From JBMNOZ01 sp050943335 (GTDB taxonomy: Bacteria > Bacillota > Desulfitobacteriia > Desulfitobacteriales > Syntrophobotulaceae): DNA of 16,108 bases. Location: contig JBMNOZ010000025.1 of assembly GCA_050943335.1 (NCBI GenBank), positions 1 to 16,108 on the forward strand, in the 5' to 3' direction. A model generated the notes under the pieces. It was given only the letters and a program-made list of their open reading frames with translations, searched no databases and was not told the origin of the DNA. Below are positions 6,943-14,957 of the stretch, piece after piece. Every line of letters begins with the position of its first letter. The stretch's first letter is position 1. Position numbers and translations under genes: made by a program.

Positions 6943-7472
6943 GTTCTGAATTGACCATTGCCGGGTTTGGGGGGCAGGGAGTTCTTTTCGCTGGTAAAAT
7001 TTTGGCTTATGCCGGGTTGTTGTCCAATAAAGAAGTTAGCTGGTTGCCCTCATATGGTCCGGAAATGCGCGGCGGTACAGCACATATTGATGTTATTATC
7101 AGTAACACCTCTATTGGCTCACCGATAATATCCCGTCCAAACATACTTGTGGCTATGAATCAACCTTCTTTAGAAAAGTATGAAAACAAGGTTCAAAAGG
7201 ATGGCCTGATTATAATTGATTCTTCAATAATTCAGTTGAAAGTAAAGCGCGTTGATGTAAAAGTCTGCTATATCCCGGCTACAAGATTAGTCAGTGATGC
7301 CGGACTCAAAGGTCTAGCCAATATGGTTATGGTTGGTAAAATCTCAAGAGAAGTGAAGGCCTTCGATTTGAATACCCTTCGCTTAGCTGTTACCAAATCT
7401 ATTCCGGAGAGGAGAAAAGCTCTTTTAGAACCCAATTTAAAAGCTATTGACATAGGCTATAATTACCTTTAA
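6939..7472 (+). CDS. 2-oxoacid:ferredoxin oxidoreductase gamma subunit
   Basis: The protein has 177 residues, typical of the separate gamma subunit. The nucleotide/CoA-domain loop GFGGQGV is at about 9-15, and PSYGPEMRGGTAH at about 37-49 is the family hallmark. This domain contacts CoA and completes the active site. The start overlaps the beta stop by 4 bases (ATGA), behind AAGGAGG. After its stop there is a 49-base gap before the regulator gene, with no terminator, so transcription probably continues. Confidence 0.92.
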   Translation: MSSELTIAGFGGQGVLFAGKILAYAGLLSNKEVSWLPSYGPEMRGGTAHIDVIISNTSIGSPIISRPNILVAMNQPSLEKYENKVQKDGLIIIDSSIIQLKVKRVDVKVCYIPATRLVSDAGLKGLANMVMVGKISREVKAFDLNTLRLAVTKSIPERRKALLEPNLKAIDIGYNYL

Positions 7473-7521
7473 AGTTAATTCGTTCGAGATTAATCGATGA
7501 GCCTGGAAGGGGGCGTTTATA

Positions 7522-8076
7522 ATGATGGAGCAGTTGAAAGACATAGGGGCACGTTTATCTATGCTGCGGGAATCCGTGGGCTTTACGCCTGAGAAAATTG
7601 CGGAAATGTTAGAAATTCCACTTGCGGACTACTTACTTTATGAAGCCGGGGAGAAGGATTTCTCCTTCAGCTTTTTATACAATGTGGCTAATATTTTAAA
7701 CGTTGATGTTTTAGACATTATCAGCGGGGAGACTCCCAAGCTTTCTACTTGCTGCGTGGTTAGAGCAGGGGGCGGTTATGATATTAATCGTCGTAAAGCT
7801 TATGATTACAAACATTTGGCTTTCACTTTCCGCAATAAAAAAGCGGAACCTTTTCTAGTAACTGTTGAACCAAACGGTACGGGCATACCAGAACGTCATG
7901 CTCATGAAGGTCAAGAGTTCAACTACTTGCTCTCCGGGAGCATGGAGTTTTATATTGGAGATATGGTTTATACCCTTGGGGAGGGAGATAGCGTGTACTT
8001 TGATTCCTCAGTTCCCCACGCTATGAAAGCTCATGGTGAAAAGCCGGCTAAGTTTTTAGCAATTGTTATGAAATAA
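7522..8076 (+). CDS. XRE-family regulator with C-terminal cupin domain
   Basis: The protein has 184 residues. An XRE helix-turn-helix occupies about 5-65. The cupin occupies about 105-182, with a complete metal/ligand site at His126, His128, Glu132 and His166. Such HTH-cupin proteins usually sense a small metabolite and control adjacent catabolic genes. It lies between the oxidoreductase and the ligase genes of the same operon and probably regulates both. The GGAAGGGGG site precedes tandem ATGs at 7522 and 7525; the first is used here. A loose dyad TTAAT...ATTAA at 7475-7493 in the preceding gap could be a binding site, though the evidence is weak. Its target operator and ligand are unknown. 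Confidence 0.88.
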   Translation: MMEQLKDIGARLSMLRESVGFTPEKIAEMLEIPLADYLLYEAGEKDFSFSFLYNVANILNVDVLDIISGETPKLSTCCVVRAGGGYDINRRKAYDYKHLAFTFRNKKAEPFLVTVEPNGTGIPERHAHEGQEFNYLLSGSMEFYIGDMVYTLGEGDSVYFDSSVPHAMKAHGEKPAKFLAIVMK

Positions 8077-8090
8077 AGGAGTAGTCATTA

Positions 8091-9791
8091 ATGCTTATTT
8101 ATGAAGAATATATTGGCAGAAATCGAGATGATTATGTTACCCTGGAGGACCTATACCGGAATTTTTCTATAAAATGTCCAGAAAATTTTAATTTTGCTTA
8201 CGATGTATTGGACAAACTGGCGATGAAGAAGCCTGATAAATTGGCTCTGCTCTGGGTGGGCAAAAACGGGGAAGAAAAAAGAATCAGCTTTGCCGAGATG
8301 AAACTTTGGACAGATAAAACGGCTAATTATTTTAAATCACTGGGCATTAGGAAGGGTGATTTTGTATTACTGGTTTTAAAAAGGAGTTATCTCTTCTGGT
8401 ATGCCATTTTAGCCCTTCACAAGATAGGAGCTGTGGCTGTTCAAGCGACACATCTTTTAACGGCAAATGATTATGTTTATCGCTGTCAGGCCGGCGGGAT
8501 TAAAATGGCTGTTATTACCGGGGATGGCGACTGTACCAAACATTTTGACGAGGCGGTTTCTGAGTGCCCAACTGTGCAAATTAAGGCGGTTACTGGTCAC
8601 AAGGCCGCTGGCGAGGGATGGTTGGATTTTGAAGCGGGGATAGAAGCAGCTTCTGAGGATTGGCAACGTCCCACTGGGGAAGACGATACCAAGGTGTCCG
8701 ATATGCTGATTATGTCTTTTTCCTCCGGAACAACTGGTTATCCTAAAATGGTAGTCCATGACCATTCTTATCCCCTAGGCCATATTATGACCGGTGTTTT
8801 TTGGCATCGGGCGGAACCCGATGGGTTGCATTTTACAATTTCCGATACCGGGTGGCTGAAATCCCTGTGGGGCAAACTATACGGCCAGTGGTTTGCGGAA
8901 TCTGCAGTTTTTACTTATGATTTTGATGTTTTCAACGGGGCTGATATTTTAGAAAAATTAGAAAAGTATAGGATAACTACTTTTTGTGCTCCTCCGACCA
9001 TGTATCGGTTTATGCTGCGGGAGGATGTCCGAAAATATGATTTATCAGCATTAAAACACTGTTGTACCGCCGGAGAGGCATTAAACCCCGAGGTTTACAA
9101 TAAGTGGAAGGAAATAACGGGTCTTCGTATTTTCGAAGGTTTCGGACAATCAGAAATGACGCTCTGTTGCTCTACACTCTATCCCTGGGTTCAACCTAAA
9201 CCAGGGTCGATGGGATTGCCTACCCCGGGTTATGACTTAGTAATTGTTGATGAGCACGGGAATGAGGTTGATCCTGGAGTGACCGGTGAGATCTGTGTAA
9301 AGGCTGAAAATATGGAAATAAGGCCTAAAGGTTTATTTATGGGCTATTACCGGGATGAGGAGAATACAAAAAAATCCTGGCATAACGGGCTGTACCATAC
9401 CGGGGATACCGCTTATCGCGATGAACTCGGTTTCTTATGGTATGTAGGACGAAATGACGATATCATTAAATCTTCGGGCTATCGAATCGGCCCGTTTGAA
9501 GTAGAATCTGCTCTCGCTGAACACCCTGCTGTGTTGGAATCAGCGGTAACAGGTGTTCCTGATCCGGTTAGGGGTTTTATTGTCAAGGCTACAATAGTGC
9601 TTTCTAACGGTTATGAACCCTCTGAAGAGCTGATTAAAGAGTTGCAGGAGCATGTAAAAAAGACAACGGCTCCGTATAAATACCCGCGAGTGATCGAGTT
9701 TGTGAAGGAATTGCCTAAAACAATAAGCGGCAAAATACGAAGAGTGGAAATAAGGGAAAAAGATTTACAAAAATATCAAAGCAAAGGGTAA
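8091..9791 (+). CDS. AMP-forming acyl-CoA ligase (acetyl-CoA-synthetase-like)
   Basis: The protein has 566 residues, full length for the ANL superfamily. The phosphate loop SFSSGTTGYPKM lies at 209-220, the A5 motif EGFGQSE at 349-355, HTGD at 436-439, and the hinge region YVGRNDD at 451-457 followed by GYRIGPFEVE at 463-472. The catalytic lysine is Lys548 in KTISGKIRR. These motifs match the medium-chain/ACS-like branch. The enzyme joins a carboxylic acid to CoA through an acyl-adenylate, using ATP. It follows the regulator by 14 bases behind AAGGAG. In this operon it can supply the CoA ester that the oxidoreductase would reductively carboxylate, or activate or recover the acid it produces. 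The exact acid cannot be read from the sequence. Confidence 0.92.
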   Translation: MLIYEEYIGRNRDDYVTLEDLYRNFSIKCPENFNFAYDVLDKLAMKKPDKLALLWVGKNGEEKRISFAEMKLWTDKTANYFKSLGIRKGDFVLLVLKRSYLFWYAILALHKIGAVAVQATHLLTANDYVYRCQAGGIKMAVITGDGDCTKHFDEAVSECPTVQIKAVTGHKAAGEGWLDFEAGIEAASEDWQRPTGEDDTKVSDMLIMSFSSGTTGYPKMVVHDHSYPLGHIMTGVFWHRAEPDGLHFTISDTGWLKSLWGKLYGQWFAESAVFTYDFDVFNGADILEKLEKYRITTFCAPPTMYRFMLREDVRKYDLSALKHCCTAGEALNPEVYNKWKEITGLRIFEGFGQSEMTLCCSTLYPWVQPKPGSMGLPTPGYDLVIVDEHGNEVDPGVTGEICVKAENMEIRPKGLFMGYYRDEENTKKSWHNGLYHTGDTAYRDELGFLWYVGRNDDIIKSSGYRIGPFEVESALAEHPAVLESAVTGVPDPVRGFIVKATIVLSNGYEPSEELIKELQEHVKKTTAPYKYPRVIEFVKELPKTISGKIRRVEIREKDLQKYQSKG

Positions 9792-9826
9792 AGTAAAAAT
9801 CAAAAAGAATAGCGGAGGTAAAAAAA

Positions 9827-10444
9827 GTGTATACTTGTGCGATGTGTTCAGAAAAAAACTGTAAAGATTTAAAAGAATATAAAAAACCGCTCAACTGTCC
9901 TAGCAGACAGGAAGAAAACATAGAAAGTATTATGAAAAAATATTTAGAAGAAGATAATTACAAGCTTGCGTATAACGCCGCTTTAGTGGAATCTGAAGGC
10001 TATGGAGAGTGGACCAGGCTTAAAGAAATTATTGAATTCGCTAAGAAATGTGAATTCAAAACTTTAGGAATTGCCTTTTGTATTGGCCTTAGCAAAGAAG
10101 CAAAAACTGTAGTCAAAATTCTAAAAAAAGAGGGTTTCAATGTAGAATCCTTGGTCTGTAAGAACGGGAGTATACCCAAAGAGTTCTTACTGATAAAAGA
10201 TGAGGAGAAAGTCCGTCCGGGAACTCCAGAAATGGCATGTAATTCGATCGGACAGGCCTTTTTCCTGAACGAGGCTTATACGGATCTAAATATTATTTTA
10301 GGTTTGTGCGTAGGGCATGATTCGTTGTTTATCAAATATTCAAAAGCCCCGGTAACAGTTCTCGGGGTTAAAGACAGGGTTTTGGCCCATAATCCTTTAG
10401 GGGCCATTTACTTGGCTGACGGCTATTACCAAGATAAATCATAG
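9827..10444 (+). CDS. DUF1847 family cysteine-rich protein
   Basis: The protein has 205 residues. The N-terminus has a metal-site-like cluster Cys4, Cys7, Cys12 and Cys24, and five more cysteines (75, 85, 111, 138, 161) are spread through the chain. GHDS (163-166) and LAHNPLGA (187-194) are conserved-looking segments; I recognise the whole as DUF1847, a family without an assigned reaction. The start is GTG at 9827, chosen because GGAGGT lies exactly 7 bases upstream. It is the last gene of the operon, 35 bases after the ligase and followed by a terminator. A cofactor or Fe-S role is possible from the cysteines, but this is inference. Confidence 0.82.
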   Translation: MYTCAMCSEKNCKDLKEYKKPLNCPSRQEENIESIMKKYLEEDNYKLAYNAALVESEGYGEWTRLKEIIEFAKKCEFKTLGIAFCIGLSKEAKTVVKILKKEGFNVESLVCKNGSIPKEFLLIKDEEKVRPGTPEMACNSIGQAFFLNEAYTDLNIILGLCVGHDSLFIKYSKAPVTVLGVKDRVLAHNPLGAIYLADGYYQDKS

Positions 10445-10460
10445 AATCTGATTTTAAAGG

Positions 10461-10495
10461 GGACCTTCTAATCGGAAGGTCCTTCTGTTTTTTCA
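10461..10495. terminator. Shared terminator between converging operon and mscS
   Basis: GGACCTTC (10461-10468) pairs with GAAGGTCC (10475-10482) over the loop TAATCG, followed on the plus strand by TTCTGTTTTTT. The stem straddles the stop codon of the minus-strand MscS gene, so the same hairpin can stop both transcripts. The T run is better on the plus strand; the minus strand has only CCTTTAAAA. Confidence 0.8.
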
Positions 10496-11541
10496 AAATG
10501 GATAGTTCCTATCGGCAAAGCTAAACTTATCTTTTCCTCCTCTAAAATTTTCAGGATAGATAAATTGATTTCCTCTTTAATTTGCAGATGTTCTGCCCAG
10601 ACGGTTGTTTTAGTGAAAAAGTAAAAAAATATATTTGGCCCCTGATCCCCAAACTCATTAAAGTATACCATTATGGTACCTGGATCTATTCCCGGATGGT
10701 TTTTTATAGCAGATTCCATACGTTTAACACAAGTTTGAATTTTTTCTTGCGGGGTAGAATGCTTTAATTGGAGATTAAAACTAATTTGTCTTTTTCCCAT
10801 TTTAGTCCAATTGGTTATCGGTTCGTTAGCTAAAGTAGAGTTCGGGACTGTAACCAAGGCTTGAGCAAAAGTTCGGATTTTGGTATTTCGGAAAGTGATA
10901 TCTTCAACCACGCCTTCTACACTAGGTGTTTGAATCCAGTCATCGATTGAAAAAGGTCTTTCGGTAATAATAATCAGGCCGCCAAAAAAATTTTTAAGGT
11001 AATCCTGAGCTGCGAGAGCAAAGGCTAAACCGCCTAGGCCAAGGCCAGCGATAAAGCCTCCGATATTATAGTTCCATTCCGCGGCTATAAGGCTTATAGC
11101 TAAGAAAATGATTAAAAATCGCCATAGTTTAGATAAGAATGGCAACAGGATCTGATCGATTTCAATTTTCAATCGTTGGGCAAGATTGGAGAAGAGCCCG
11201 GTGTGAAGAGTGGAAAAATTGCAAAACCCCCAGGCAGTTAGCATTACTAAAAGGGAGCGGAAAATTTTAAGCGTTATTTTGTTATAGCTCTCTAGAGGAA
11301 GACATAGAAAAGCAAGATAAAGGCCCAGGATAACAAAGAAAACCTGTAGAGGTTTTTCAAAAGAGATAAAAATATTAGGTAAAAGATCAGCGCGGCTTTT
11401 ACTAAAAAACTTTAGGATTAGTTTATAAAGATATTTAAAAAAAAGTTTTCGAAATAAAACAAAAACAATAAAAATGAGAAGAGCGATTCCGATTTGAAGT
11501 AAAAGATCAAGATTTATTTGGTTAAACCATTCTTGATTCAT
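10468..11541 (-). CDS. MscS-family mechanosensitive ion channel
   Basis: The protein has 357 residues from the preferred start. There are several N-terminal membrane helices, then the pore-lining helix and beta-domain junction: glycine/alanine-rich GGFIAGLGLGGLAFALAAQ, followed by NFFGGLIIITERPFSIDDWI, the MscS signature. The soluble vestibule domain follows. It opens on membrane tension and releases osmolytes during hypo-osmotic shock. An in-frame ATG six codons upstream (11559) touches the stop of the preceding gene (TAAATG) but has no ribosome binding site. GGGAGG lies 5 bases before the ATG at 11541, which I use. It is co-transcribed with the spermidine-synthase-like gene. Confidence 0.9.
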   Translation of the reverse strand: MNQEWFNQINLDLLLQIGIALLIFIVFVLFRKLFFKYLYKLILKFFSKSRADLLPNIFISFEKPLQVFFVILGLYLAFLCLPLESYNKITLKIFRSLLVMLTAWGFCNFSTLHTGLFSNLAQRLKIEIDQILLPFLSKLWRFLIIFLAISLIAAEWNYNIGGFIAGLGLGGLAFALAAQDYLKNFFGGLIIITERPFSIDDWIQTPSVEGVVEDITFRNTKIRTFAQALVTVPNSTLANEPITNWTKMGKRQISFNLQLKHSTPQEKIQTCVKRMESAIKNHPGIDPGTIMVYFNEFGDQGPNIFFYFFTKTTVWAEHLQIKEEINLSILKILEEEKISLALPIGTIHFEKTEGPSD

Positions 11542-11559
11542 TGCCGCCTCCCAAGACAT

Positions 11560-12417
11560 TTAATTGATTCCCAATTGCTGGAGCATGAATTCCGGCAAAC
11601 AAAAACAATGTTTCATGATTTGTTTATTTACATATCGAGTGGGGCCTTTTAATCTGGCAGGATCAATGTTGATTTTTTGCTTTGCTCCAATGGTAAAACT
11701 CCAAAGGCCTCCGGGATAGGTAGGAACCACCGCTGTGTAAACCCATGTCTCTTTAAAAAGGCTTTTAATTTTTTGATAAGTTTGCGTCATTACTTCCTCA
11801 TGAAAAACTGGGGACTGACTTTGGCAGACCATCAGCCCGTTGCTTTTCAAAGCTTCAAACAAACTCTCGTAGAATTCTTTTTCAAATAAGGCTTTAGCCG
11901 GCCCGATCGGGTCGGAAGAATCGACAATAATAATATCGTACTCCTGACTCCGGTCTTTAACAAATTTAACCCCGTCTTCAAAAATAAACTGAACTCTTGG
12001 GTCGGCTAAGTGACCTGAAATTTCAGGCAGGTGTTTTTGGCAGGCTTTAACAACAGTTTCATCAATTTCAACTAGGTCAAGATGTTCTACATTCGGGTAT
12101 TTACACACTTCCCTAGCAGCACCGCAATCACCCCCGCCGATAATTAAGATTCGGCGTGGATCGGGATGGATACAGCAGGGAATATGAGAGATCATTTCAT
12201 TATAAATATAGCCATCAAGAGAGGTAGTTTGTACTATCCCGTCTAAGACAAGCATCCGGCCAAAACTATAGGAATCCAAAATCATTACGTGCTGAAAGGC
12301 GGATTGCTTCTCGAAAATAATATCCTTTATTTTATAGTTTAAGTTTAAGTTATTGTGTTCATCCTCGGAGAGCCAAATCTCATCGTTTTCAATAAATAAA
12401 CAATCCGGGAGCTTCAT
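11560..12417 (-). CDS. speE: Spermidine synthase-like aminopropyltransferase
   Basis: The protein has 285 residues, a normal length for SpeE. An N-terminal beta domain ends with LVLDGIVQTT at about 56-65. The Rossmann core has the glycine-rich loop GGGDCG at 94-99, the acidic residue of VEID at 116-119, and DSSDPIGPA at 166-174, the counterpart of the catalytic DSTDPxGPA. The enzyme would transfer aminopropyl from decarboxylated SAM to putrescine. Oddities are Cys98 where SpeE loops normally have Gly (GGGDGG), and SLDGYIYNEM where DE(F)xYHEM is usual, so Glu is lost and His becomes Asn. These changes touch the substrate pocket and leave room for altered specificity. The start follows GAGG at a spacing of 7. 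No speD is in the window. Confidence 0.82.
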   Translation of the reverse strand: MKLPDCLFIENDEIWLSEDEHNNLNLNYKIKDIIFEKQSAFQHVMILDSYSFGRMLVLDGIVQTTSLDGYIYNEMISHIPCCIHPDPRRILIIGGGDCGAAREVCKYPNVEHLDLVEIDETVVKACQKHLPEISGHLADPRVQFIFEDGVKFVKDRSQEYDIIIVDSSDPIGPAKALFEKEFYESLFEALKSNGLMVCQSQSPVFHEEVMTQTYQKIKSLFKETWVYTAVVPTYPGGLWSFTIGAKQKINIDPARLKGPTRYVNKQIMKHCFCLPEFMLQQLGIN

Positions 12418-12524
12418 TCCTAGTCCTCACTTTTAATTTATATTTAAGACTTGTAACATTACTCCTCACAACCGTACCATAAAATTTAACGGCATTCAAT
12501 TGTTTCTTAAGCTATATGAGTATT

Positions 12525-12552
12525 TTGACAAAAACATTTTAGATTTTATAAT
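12525..12552 (+). promoter_or_regulatory. Consensus sigma-A promoter of the DUF364-type gene
   Basis: TTGACA (12525-12530) and TATAAT (12547-12552) both match the sigma-A consensus perfectly. The spacer is 16, one short of optimal. The start would be near 12559, with a leader of about 29 bases containing AGGAGG. Strong constitutive transcription is expected unless repressed. Confidence 0.85.
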
Positions 12553-12587
12553 GAAATAGTTGGAATAAAGCACAGGAGGATATTTTT

Positions 12588-13331
12588 ATGGCCCTGACTA
12601 ATGATTTTTATAAAAAATTGAGAACAGCATTTAAGAAAATCGTTACGGAAAACGGTTTAGCAGGAGAAAATATCAGGATTGAGGGGACAGTGCTCTCTGT
12701 TGAGGAGGCAATTGGCAACCCAAAACGTCGAGATTTTCCCTTGCAAAAGGGTAAGGAAAAATTAATGCAAGCGGAGTTTAAAGGATTCAAAGGGCAGGCT
12801 TTTACTGATATGCCTTATGATTATAGAGGGAAGCTTGAGGATTTAATAACCAGGCCGTTAAATAATAATTATGACCGGGCGGTTTTTATCTCTGGGCTCA
12901 ATGCGGTAACCTCCTATCTCCAACAGACTGCTAATACCATCCACTGCAAAAACGAGGAACCTGAAAAATGCAGTTTAAAATTAGTGAAAAAAATTGAACA
13001 AGAATATAATAATCCCAAAATTGCCTTTTTTGGTCTCCAACCGGCGATGGTGGAAGCTTTAGCTGACAAATTTACCCTTAGAGTTTTTGATCTCGATCCC
13101 CAAAACATAGGCACTGAAAAGTTTGGGATTCGTATTGAAAGCGGGGAATGCGATATAAAAGAAGTAGAGAAATGGGCAGATCTTTTCCTGGTAACAGGGA
13201 GTACGGTCTGCAACGGGTCCCTAGTAGATTTTTTGGATTTAAAAAAACCTGTTATTTATTATGGAACCACAATTGCGGGACTGGCATCAATTCTAGGGTT
13301 AGAAAGATTTTGTCCGGAATCGGGAAACTAA
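12588..13331 (+). CDS. DUF364-type protein, putative metal-chelating domain
   Basis: The protein has 247 residues and is soluble. The C-terminal half (about 143-240) is Rossmann-like, with FFGLQPAMVEAL near 147-158 and VTGSTVCNGSLVDFL at 202-216, then PVIYYGTTIAG at 221-231. I recognise this as the DUF364 fold, described as putative heavy-metal chelation. A short segment with His119-Cys120 and Cys128 (HCKNEEPEKC) is a plausible metal site. The start has AGGAGG at a spacing of 8. The gene stands alone between its own promoter and terminator. Some relatives act in metal or sulfur handling, but no reaction can be assigned here. Confidence 0.72.
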   Translation: MALTNDFYKKLRTAFKKIVTENGLAGENIRIEGTVLSVEEAIGNPKRRDFPLQKGKEKLMQAEFKGFKGQAFTDMPYDYRGKLEDLITRPLNNNYDRAVFISGLNAVTSYLQQTANTIHCKNEEPEKCSLKLVKKIEQEYNNPKIAFFGLQPAMVEALADKFTLRVFDLDPQNIGTEKFGIRIESGECDIKEVEKWADLFLVTGSTVCNGSLVDFLDLKKPVIYYGTTIAGLASILGLERFCPESGN

Positions 13332-13413
13332 ATCAAGGGTTAAATGGTGAAAGACTAATCCCGATCAGCCTGATGACAATTATAAGTTCGACCAAAGTAA
13401 AACCTTAGTTTCG

Positions 13414-13439
13414 AGAAAGTGTATCTTTCTATTTTTTTT
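13414..13439 (+). terminator. Rho-independent terminator after the DUF364-type gene
   Basis: AGAAAG (13414-13419) and CTTTCT (13425-13430) pair over a 5-nt loop, followed by A and eight T's. The stem is short but the T tract is good. It lies 83 bases after the stop codon. Confidence 0.7.
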
Positions 13440-13522
13440 CTGTTTTGAACTCCGTTGTGAAAACATAGAAAGAGTTTTTTAAAAGTTAAAGGATATTTGA
13501 AATTGTAGTTATTTGCCTCATA

Positions 13523-13551
13523 TTGTAAAAAGGATAGAGATCTTGTAGAAT
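13523..13551 (+). promoter_or_regulatory. Probable sigma-A promoter of pilM
   Basis: TTGTAA (13523-13528) and TAGAAT (13546-13551) are 17 bases apart, with four and five consensus matches. Transcription would begin near 13558, about 70 bases before the pilM start. The rest of this gap (13440-13626) shows no other signal. Confidence 0.5.
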
Positions 13552-13626
13552 GATAAACAGGAACCTTGTTTTGGCTAAAATCACCAATTAAAGAGAACTA
13601 ACAATAAATGGAGTAGGAGAATTCTT

Positions 13627-14769
13627 ATGAAAAAGCAGTGGCTGGCTGTTTTTGGAGATCGGAGTATTACAATCGCCAGAATTGCAAAAACAAAAAAGAA
13701 GAAGCTAAAGATTTTATTTTTGTCTGAACACAACTTAACAGGGGACCCTGATTCAGAAGAATTCTACCGTCAAAACTATGCTGGAATAAAAGAATGGCTC
13801 AAAGAACAGAAGGTTCCTTTTAAAAAGTTAAAACTTGCTTTGGCGAGCAGAGGTTTGATTACTCGTGTTATTCCTTTTCCCGATTTAGATGGTCAGGACT
13901 TAGAGAAATTGGTTTCTTATTATTGCGACCAATATTCTACTCTCAATATTCAAGATTATATTATAGATTATAGGATTTTAAACAGATTCCAGAAAAACGG
14001 CAAAGCGATGCTTAATGTTCTTCTCGCTGCCTTTCCCCGGACCAGAATGTTAAGAATTCGCACTCTTTGTCATAATTTGGGTTTTAAGCCCAAGATAGTG
14101 GATTTAACCGCTGATTGCTTGGCTAGGTTTTATGGCCATTTTTTTGCGGGGAGGAAAACTTTACGGAAGAATCAGGACGAAGCGGACCCTTCTGATCTTG
14201 CAATTGTCTCCCTTAATAAAGGAGGGGCGGAATGTGTAGTGCTTGAAAAGGGGTCTTTCTTCTTATTTGCCGATATGGAATTAGATCTTGATTCTGATGT
14301 TGAGGAATTTGATAAAACCATTAACGCTTCCAAAAAACTGGAGTCTGTTCAGGAACTGCTCGAATTAGCGGCAGCTAGAAGAACCGATAAGACTGAGTTT
14401 GAATTGGAAGACCTTTTTGTGCCGGAGCTGAAGGTGGAAGAGTTACCTTTGGAGCCGGGATTCCCAAACGAGGAACAAACAGCCAAGGGAAAACTGGAAC
14501 AGAAATTGGAACCTTTGTTAGCGACCTTAACGGAGCTTTTAAGTTTTTTCGCTTCTAATCATTACGGAGAAATGATCCACAAAATATATATAACCGGGGA
14601 GTTTTCCAAACCTTATATAGCTGAAATTTTTCAGGATAGCTTAGGTATAGAGACAGTTGTCGGCTTTCCTTTGGAATGGAAACCCCATTTTGCAAGGCAG
14701 ACTGAAAGGTTGGAAAATAAGTGGGCGAAATATGGAAGTCTGTATGGTTTAGCTGGCTTTGTTAACTAA
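13627..14769 (+). CDS. pilM: Type IV pilus assembly protein PilM (actin-like)
   Basis: The protein has 380 residues and an actin/FtsA-like fold. The N-terminal strand-turn FGDRSITIARI (9-19) is in the position of phosphate loop 1. KLALASRGLITRVIPFPDL (about 74-92) is the PilM-type segment where the second strand leads to the LITRxIPFP motif. IYITGEFSKPYIAEIF near 320-336 is the second phosphate/adenosine region. The C-terminus, YGSLYGLAGFVN, is as expected for a complete PilM. It would bind ATP and the cytoplasmic tail of PilN at the inner face of the membrane. The region around 195-290 is unusually acidic and variable. The ribosome binding site is TAGGAG, spacing 7. pilN and pilO, normally next, are absent: an insertion sequence begins 11 bases after the stop. 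Confidence 0.82.
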   Translation: MKKQWLAVFGDRSITIARIAKTKKKKLKILFLSEHNLTGDPDSEEFYRQNYAGIKEWLKEQKVPFKKLKLALASRGLITRVIPFPDLDGQDLEKLVSYYCDQYSTLNIQDYIIDYRILNRFQKNGKAMLNVLLAAFPRTRMLRIRTLCHNLGFKPKIVDLTADCLARFYGHFFAGRKTLRKNQDEADPSDLAIVSLNKGGAECVVLEKGSFFLFADMELDLDSDVEEFDKTINASKKLESVQELLELAAARRTDKTEFELEDLFVPELKVEELPLEPGFPNEEQTAKGKLEQKLEPLLATLTELLSFFASNHYGEMIHKIYITGEFSKPYIAEIFQDSLGIETVVGFPLEWKPHFARQTERLENKWAKYGSLYGLAGFVN

Positions 14770-14780
14770 GTATGAATAAG

Positions 14781-14803
14781 TGAGACCTGAAATATCCCTG
14801 GTA
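14781..14803 (+). repeat. Left terminal inverted repeat of the IS element
   Basis: These 23 bases match the right end at 19 positions: the first 12 (TGAGACCTGAAA) and the last six (CTGGTA) are identical, and all four differences are transitions. It carries no promoter-like -10, unlike the right end. Confidence 0.9.
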
Positions 14804-14957
14804 GGCTTAAAAAATAAAAAAGCCCACAATGAAAGCAACTAGGTATAAGGTAACATGAAAAAAGGCGAAGTGCAATGCTAAGGAATGAAATTAAGGCATG
14901 CACAAATAGTCCTGATAACAACACAGGACAGATTGAACCTTGAAATCTGAATATTAC

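Noticed and set aside
11542..11559. Upstream ATG start for the MscS gene
   Set aside because: It has no Shine-Dalgarno; GGGAGG lies inside those codons at the correct distance from the ATG at 11541.
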